Origin: an uncultured Capnocytophaga sp.
GTDB lineage: Bacteria > Bacteroidota > Bacteroidia > Flavobacteriales > Flavobacteriaceae
DNA length: 6,529 nt
NCBI GenBank assembly: GCA_905372595.1
Contig: CAJPPS010000084.1
Span: 1 to 6,529 of the forward strand
Direction of reading: 5' to 3'
The first letter of the stretch is position 1, and every line of letters begins with the position of its first letter. A program made the position numbers and the translations under genes. The notes under the pieces are model-generated. The model was not told the DNA's origin. It saw nothing but the letters and a program-made list of their open reading frames with translations, and did no database searches. Shown in pieces: positions 6,389-6,529 of the stretch.

Positions 6389-6419
6389 TTGTTTTTTTCT
6401 TAAAAAAGTGATATATTTG
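6389..6419 (+). promoter_or_regulatory. Predicted promoter of the plus-strand gene at 6502
   Basis: TTG (6389-6391), a 20-bp spacer and TATATTTG (6412-6419) match the Bacteroidota promoter form closely; the -7 box is exact. Transcription would begin near 6424-6426 and give a leader of about 75 nt, the longest in this window. Confidence 0.6.
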
Positions 6420-6434
6420 CATGCTGAATAAGAG

Positions 6435-6452
6435 TTACTCCTCCTTGAGTAA
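6435..6452 (+). other. Hairpin in the leader of the plus-strand gene
   Basis: TTACTC (6435-6440) and GAGTAA (6447-6452) pair perfectly around the 6-nt loop CTCCTT. An overlapping alternative pairs GTTAC (6434-6438) with GTAAC (6454-6458); the two stems exclude each other. It lies just after the predicted transcription start and about 50 nt before the start codon. There is no U-run after it, so it is not a terminator. Confidence 0.4.
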
Positions 6453-6501
6453 GGTAACAACGAAAAATATAAATAAATACAAACAAAACATTATAAGAAA
6501 A

Positions 6502-6529
6502 ATGAAAAATTTACTTTTAATTATCTTTG
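6502..6529 (+). CDS. 5' end of a plus-strand gene, probable secreted or membrane protein (partial)
   Basis: An ATG at 6502 opens a frame reading MKNLLLIIF before the window ends. A Lys followed by a Leu/Ile run is the usual beginning of a signal peptide or a transmembrane segment. Upstream are A-rich bases typical of Bacteroidota start regions, a long leader with a hairpin and a good promoter at 6389-6419, which together make a real gene likely. Only nine codons are visible, so no product can be named. Confidence 0.55.

Larger units (their letters stand above)
6237..6501. other. Divergent intergenic region (265 bp)
   Basis: This AT-rich region separates the minus-strand gene cluster from the plus-strand gene at 6502. 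It holds one predicted promoter per direction (6261-6293 minus, 6389-6419 plus) and a leader hairpin at 6435-6452. Short open frames across it are low-complexity and have no family resemblance. No tRNA, insertion sequence or repeat array is seen. Confidence 0.7.

Noticed and set aside
6075..6411. Plus-strand frames of 69 and 72 codons across the divergent region
   Set aside because: They overlap the 90-aa gene and run through both predicted promoters; their translations show no domain and have no upstream promoter.
1..6529. Mobile element, CRISPR array, toxin-antitoxin or defence system
   Set aside because: No transposase, terminal repeats, spaced direct repeats, small overlapping gene pairs or nuclease/helicase sets were seen; gene content and base use are even across the window.

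Overview
This 6.5 kb window looks like ordinary chromosomal housekeeping DNA from a low-GC Bacteroidota, most likely a member of Flavobacteriaceae (Capnocytophaga-like by the feel of the proteins, which I cannot verify). Three things point there: promoter-like sites of the Bacteroidota form TTTG-N19..21-TAnnTTTG, the near absence of strong Shine-Dalgarno sequences, and two small membrane proteins of types familiar from this phylum next to mutL and an rluB-type gene.

Layout. Seven complete genes lie on the minus strand, so transcription runs from about 6240 down to 26. In transcription order they are: a 90-aa membrane protein with a GTG start (5964-6236), mutL (4058-5893), murB (3043-4044), an RsuA/RluB-family pseudouridine synthase (2062-3003), a 124-aa membrane-anchored protein (1675-2049), a TrmH/RlmB-family 2'-O-methyltransferase (928-1671) and a GufA-type ZIP metal transporter (26-844). 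At the right edge a plus-strand gene starts at 6502 and leaves the window after nine codons. The 265-bp divergent region 6237-6501 separates the two directions.

Transcription units inferred from promoter motifs and spacing. (1) A moderate promoter at 6261-6293 would read the 90-aa gene, mutL and murB. (2) A very good promoter at 3019-3050, with its -33 box inside the last two codons of murB, would read the pseudouridine synthase, the 124-aa gene and the methyltransferase, which are 12 and 3 bp apart. (3) A promoter at 868-899 would read the ZIP gene alone, after a weak hairpin behind the methyltransferase gene. (4) A promoter at 6389-6419 would read the plus-strand gene through a leader of about 75 nt that can form a hairpin.

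Functions. The genes cover mismatch repair (MutL), peptidoglycan precursor synthesis (MurB), 23S rRNA modification (a pseudouridine synthase and a ribose methyltransferase together) and divalent metal import (ZIP). I see no mobile element, CRISPR array, tRNA, rRNA or defence system, and nothing that amounts to a new system. The points worth a second look are local: a better start for the pseudouridine synthase, a three-copy repeat in its basic tail, a MutL lacking the metal-binding endonuclease motif, an unusual residue in the MurB flavin-binding loop, and two uncharacterised small membrane proteins.
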